From: Prevotella sp.
GTDB lineage: Bacteria; Bacteroidota; Bacteroidia; Bacteroidales; Bacteroidaceae
Length of the DNA: 32,396 nucleotides
Direction: 5' to 3'
Assembly (NCBI GenBank): GCA_017428805.1
Contig: JAFRQC010000044.1
Coordinates: 1 to 32,396 of the forward strand
A program made the position numbers and the translations under genes. Positions 31,143 to 32,396 of this stretch are shown piece after piece. Below the pieces are notes generated by a model. The model saw nothing but the letters and a program-made list of their open reading frames with translations, searched no databases and had not been told where the DNA came from. Every line of letters begins with the position of its first letter. Within the stretch, counting starts at the first letter, position 1.

Positions 31143-31607
31143 TTACTCTGCGCCATTCAGTTCGTCGAGCATCGACTGAAGCATGGCCTTCATCTCCTCA
31201 CGGCTGCCAGCCTCCTTGAGGATATCGCGCAGCTTGCGGTTCTGCTCAATGCTCTTGCGGATCTTGGTGTTGGTCTCGATCTTCATCTTCGTGCCGGAGA
31301 GGAACGGGCTGTTCTCCACCAGACGGCCCTTGCCGCCATTGGCCTCGAAGTCACGCAGCTCACCGAACTTCAGAGTCTCTTCCACTGCACCGCCTTCCTC
31401 ATCGGTAAAGGTGACACCCACCTTCGGCTTGAAGTGCTCAAAGGCATCGTTGATGTTCTGGATGTCCTCCACGAACTCAGGATTACCTGCTTCCACATCG
31501 GTTGTGTACTGGTCGATCATCAGAGTCTTGTTCTGGTCGATCAAACTAACTTTCGCGTTGCTCTCCTCATCGGGAGCCATCGAAATGAAATTCTCTTTCA
31601 TTGCCAT
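31143..31607 (-). CDS. tssB: T6SS contractile sheath protein TssB
   Basis: Small sheath subunit that pairs with TssC. The 154-residue protein has FKPKVGVTFTDEEGGAVEETL, then LRDFEANGG, matching the TssB core in which a PxVxVxF-like strand precedes the F-xx-L-xDFxP segment. The C-terminal helix region is IRKSIEQNRKLRDILKEAGS followed by MKAMLQSMLDELN, typical of the TssB end that ClpV acts near. It follows clpV after 33 nt. Confidence 0.9.
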   Translation of the reverse strand: MAMKENFISMAPDEESNAKVSLIDQNKTLMIDQYTTDVEAGNPEFVEDIQNINDAFEHFKPKVGVTFTDEEGGAVEETLKFGELRDFEANGGKGRLVENSPFLSGTKMKIETNTKIRKSIEQNRKLRDILKEAGSREEMKAMLQSMLDELNGAE

Positions 31608-31640
31608 AGTCGTAATGGTTTTAAATTGTTATACACTAAA

Positions 31641-32396
31641 TTATTTCTTCTCTTTTTTCTCTTTTTCTACTTTTTCTTCCTTTTTGCCGTTGATGACGAA
31701 CACAGCCTGACCGTCCTTGTCGGCCTCGACCAGGATCTTGTCGCCGGTCTTCACCTTGCCGGCTATCATCATCTTCGAAATCGGGTGACGCAGTTCCTTA
31801 CGGATGATACCGAGCACCGGACGGGCACCGTACTGCTGGTTGTAGCCACGCAGGGCGATCTTCTCGCGGGCCTCCGGTGTCAGCGTCAATTCGATGTTCT
31901 GCTCCTCCAACAGCTTCAGCAGACCCTTCAGGTGGATATCGAAGATCTTGGTCACCGTCTTGTCGGTAATCGGCGAGAACGGCACGATCTCTGTCAGACG
32001 GGCGAGGAATTCCGGACGGAAGTAGCCCTGCATGATGTCCATCAGTTCATTGTTCTCGGGAATGATGCCAGCGTTAAACTTCTCCACGATGGTCTGTGCA
32101 CCGATGTTCGAGGTGAAGAGGATGAGGGCGTTCGAGAAGTCACCCACACGTCCCAGACGGTCGTGCAGCTTACCTTCGTCGAGGATCTGCAGGAATAGGT
32201 CGAACACCGACTTATGGGCTTTTTCGATTTCATCGAACAGCACCACGGCATACGGGTTCTGACGAATCTTATTCACCAGCAGACCACCTTCCTCATAGCC
32301 TACATATCCCGGAGGCGCACCATAGAGGAGTGCCACCGAGTGTTCTTCCTTGAACTCAGACATATCGAAGCGGATGAGTGCACTCTCGTCGCCGAA
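31641..32396 (-). CDS. clpV: ClpV/TssH sheath-recycling ATPase, C-terminal part (5' end outside window)
   Basis: C-terminal half of a ClpB-type AAA+ unfoldase that disassembles the contracted sheath. The reading frame is open to the right edge (FGDESALIRFDMSEF precedes the first internal Met), so the gene starts outside. Visible D2 features are GAPPGYVGYEEGG, the Walker B motif VVLFDEIEKAH, DGKLHDRLGR-like EGKLHDRLGR, the sensor 1 LFTSN, RPEFLAR with the Arg finger, and sensor 2 GARP. The protein ends with a Lys/Glu-rich tail (KKEEKVEKEKKEKK), longer than in plain ClpB. As the likely first T6SS gene of this stretch it suggests that the promoter and any earlier genes are beyond the window. A general ClpB chaperone is excluded by tssB and tssC directly after it. 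Confidence 0.9.
   Translation of the reverse strand, partial: FGDESALIRFDMSEFKEEHSVALLYGAPPGYVGYEEGGLLVNKIRQNPYAVVLFDEIEKAHKSVFDLFLQILDEGKLHDRLGRVGDFSNALILFTSNIGAQTIVEKFNAGIIPENNELMDIMQGYFRPEFLARLTEIVPFSPITDKTVTKIFDIHLKGLLKLLEEQNIELTLTPEAREKIALRGYNQQYGARPVLGIIRKELRHPISKMMIAGKVKTGDKILVEADKDGQAVFVINGKKEEKVEKEKKEKK

Noticed and set aside
1..32396. CRISPR array, tRNA, rRNA or integrase
   Set aside because: No regular direct repeats of 25-40 nt with unique spacers, no cloverleaf or rRNA sequence, and no integrase or transposase reading frame were seen.

Overview
The window is most likely chromosomal DNA from a member of the Bacteroidales, with Prevotellaceae the best guess. The reasons are Mfa1/FimA-type fimbrillin lipoproteins, a DUF3575 protein, BACON-domain repeats, Bacteroidetes-type TssD tube proteins, a DUF4280-type PAAR protein and one TAnnTTTG-type promoter. 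Short dispersed tandem repeats (CTTTTCAC, AACTTTG) are scattered through it. Every gene I accept lies on the minus strand, so the window is transcribed from right to left.

From 32396 down to about 4500 lies one long, tightly packed type VI secretion system (T6SS) operon whose start is beyond the right edge. In order of transcription it holds clpV (partial), tssB, tssC, two tssD tube genes, two divergent TssD-fold genes, vgrG with a long C-terminal extension, and a repetitive spike-like protein. Next come a ribosome-recycling-factor-like protein, an outer-membrane beta-barrel protein, a PAAR-like tip, a PEGA-domain protein, an E1-like enzyme, tssG, tssK, tssE and tssF. The operon ends with a ubiquitin-like protein, an E2-like enzyme, two exported proteins of unknown family, a large membrane protein with vWA, RING-H2-like and FHA-like domains, and a BACON-repeat surface lipoprotein. 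A 24-codon micro-ORF and two tandem hairpins close the unit. TssJ, TssL and TssM are absent, and I do not recognise the TssN/O/P/Q/R set known from other Bacteroidetes T6SS. The envelope part therefore looks non-standard.

The main discovery candidate is a complete ubiquitin-like conjugation set inside the T6SS operon. It has an E1 with GxGxxG, a CxxC...CxxH zinc site and a candidate catalytic Cys; a Ubl whose tail runs in ubiquitin register to one terminal Gly; an E2 with HPN and catalytic Cys; and a membrane protein with exact RING-H2 spacing in a predicted cytosolic loop. The E1 overlaps tssG by 4 nt and the Ubl overlaps the E2 by 4 nt, so they are co-expressed with the baseplate. My inference is that Ubl conjugation regulates, assembles or decorates this contractile machine. 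A second surprise is a full-length homologue of ribosome recycling factor between the spike gene and the outer-membrane barrel gene.

From about 4450 to 1 lies a separate fimbrial operon: DUF3575 protein, a short TPR protein, a fimbrillin, and a longer fimbrillin with a C-terminal lectin-like (FISUMP/DUF1566-type) domain that runs off the left edge. Its promoter contains a run of 14 A/T next to the -33 region. No tRNA, rRNA, CRISPR array, transposase or integrase was seen.
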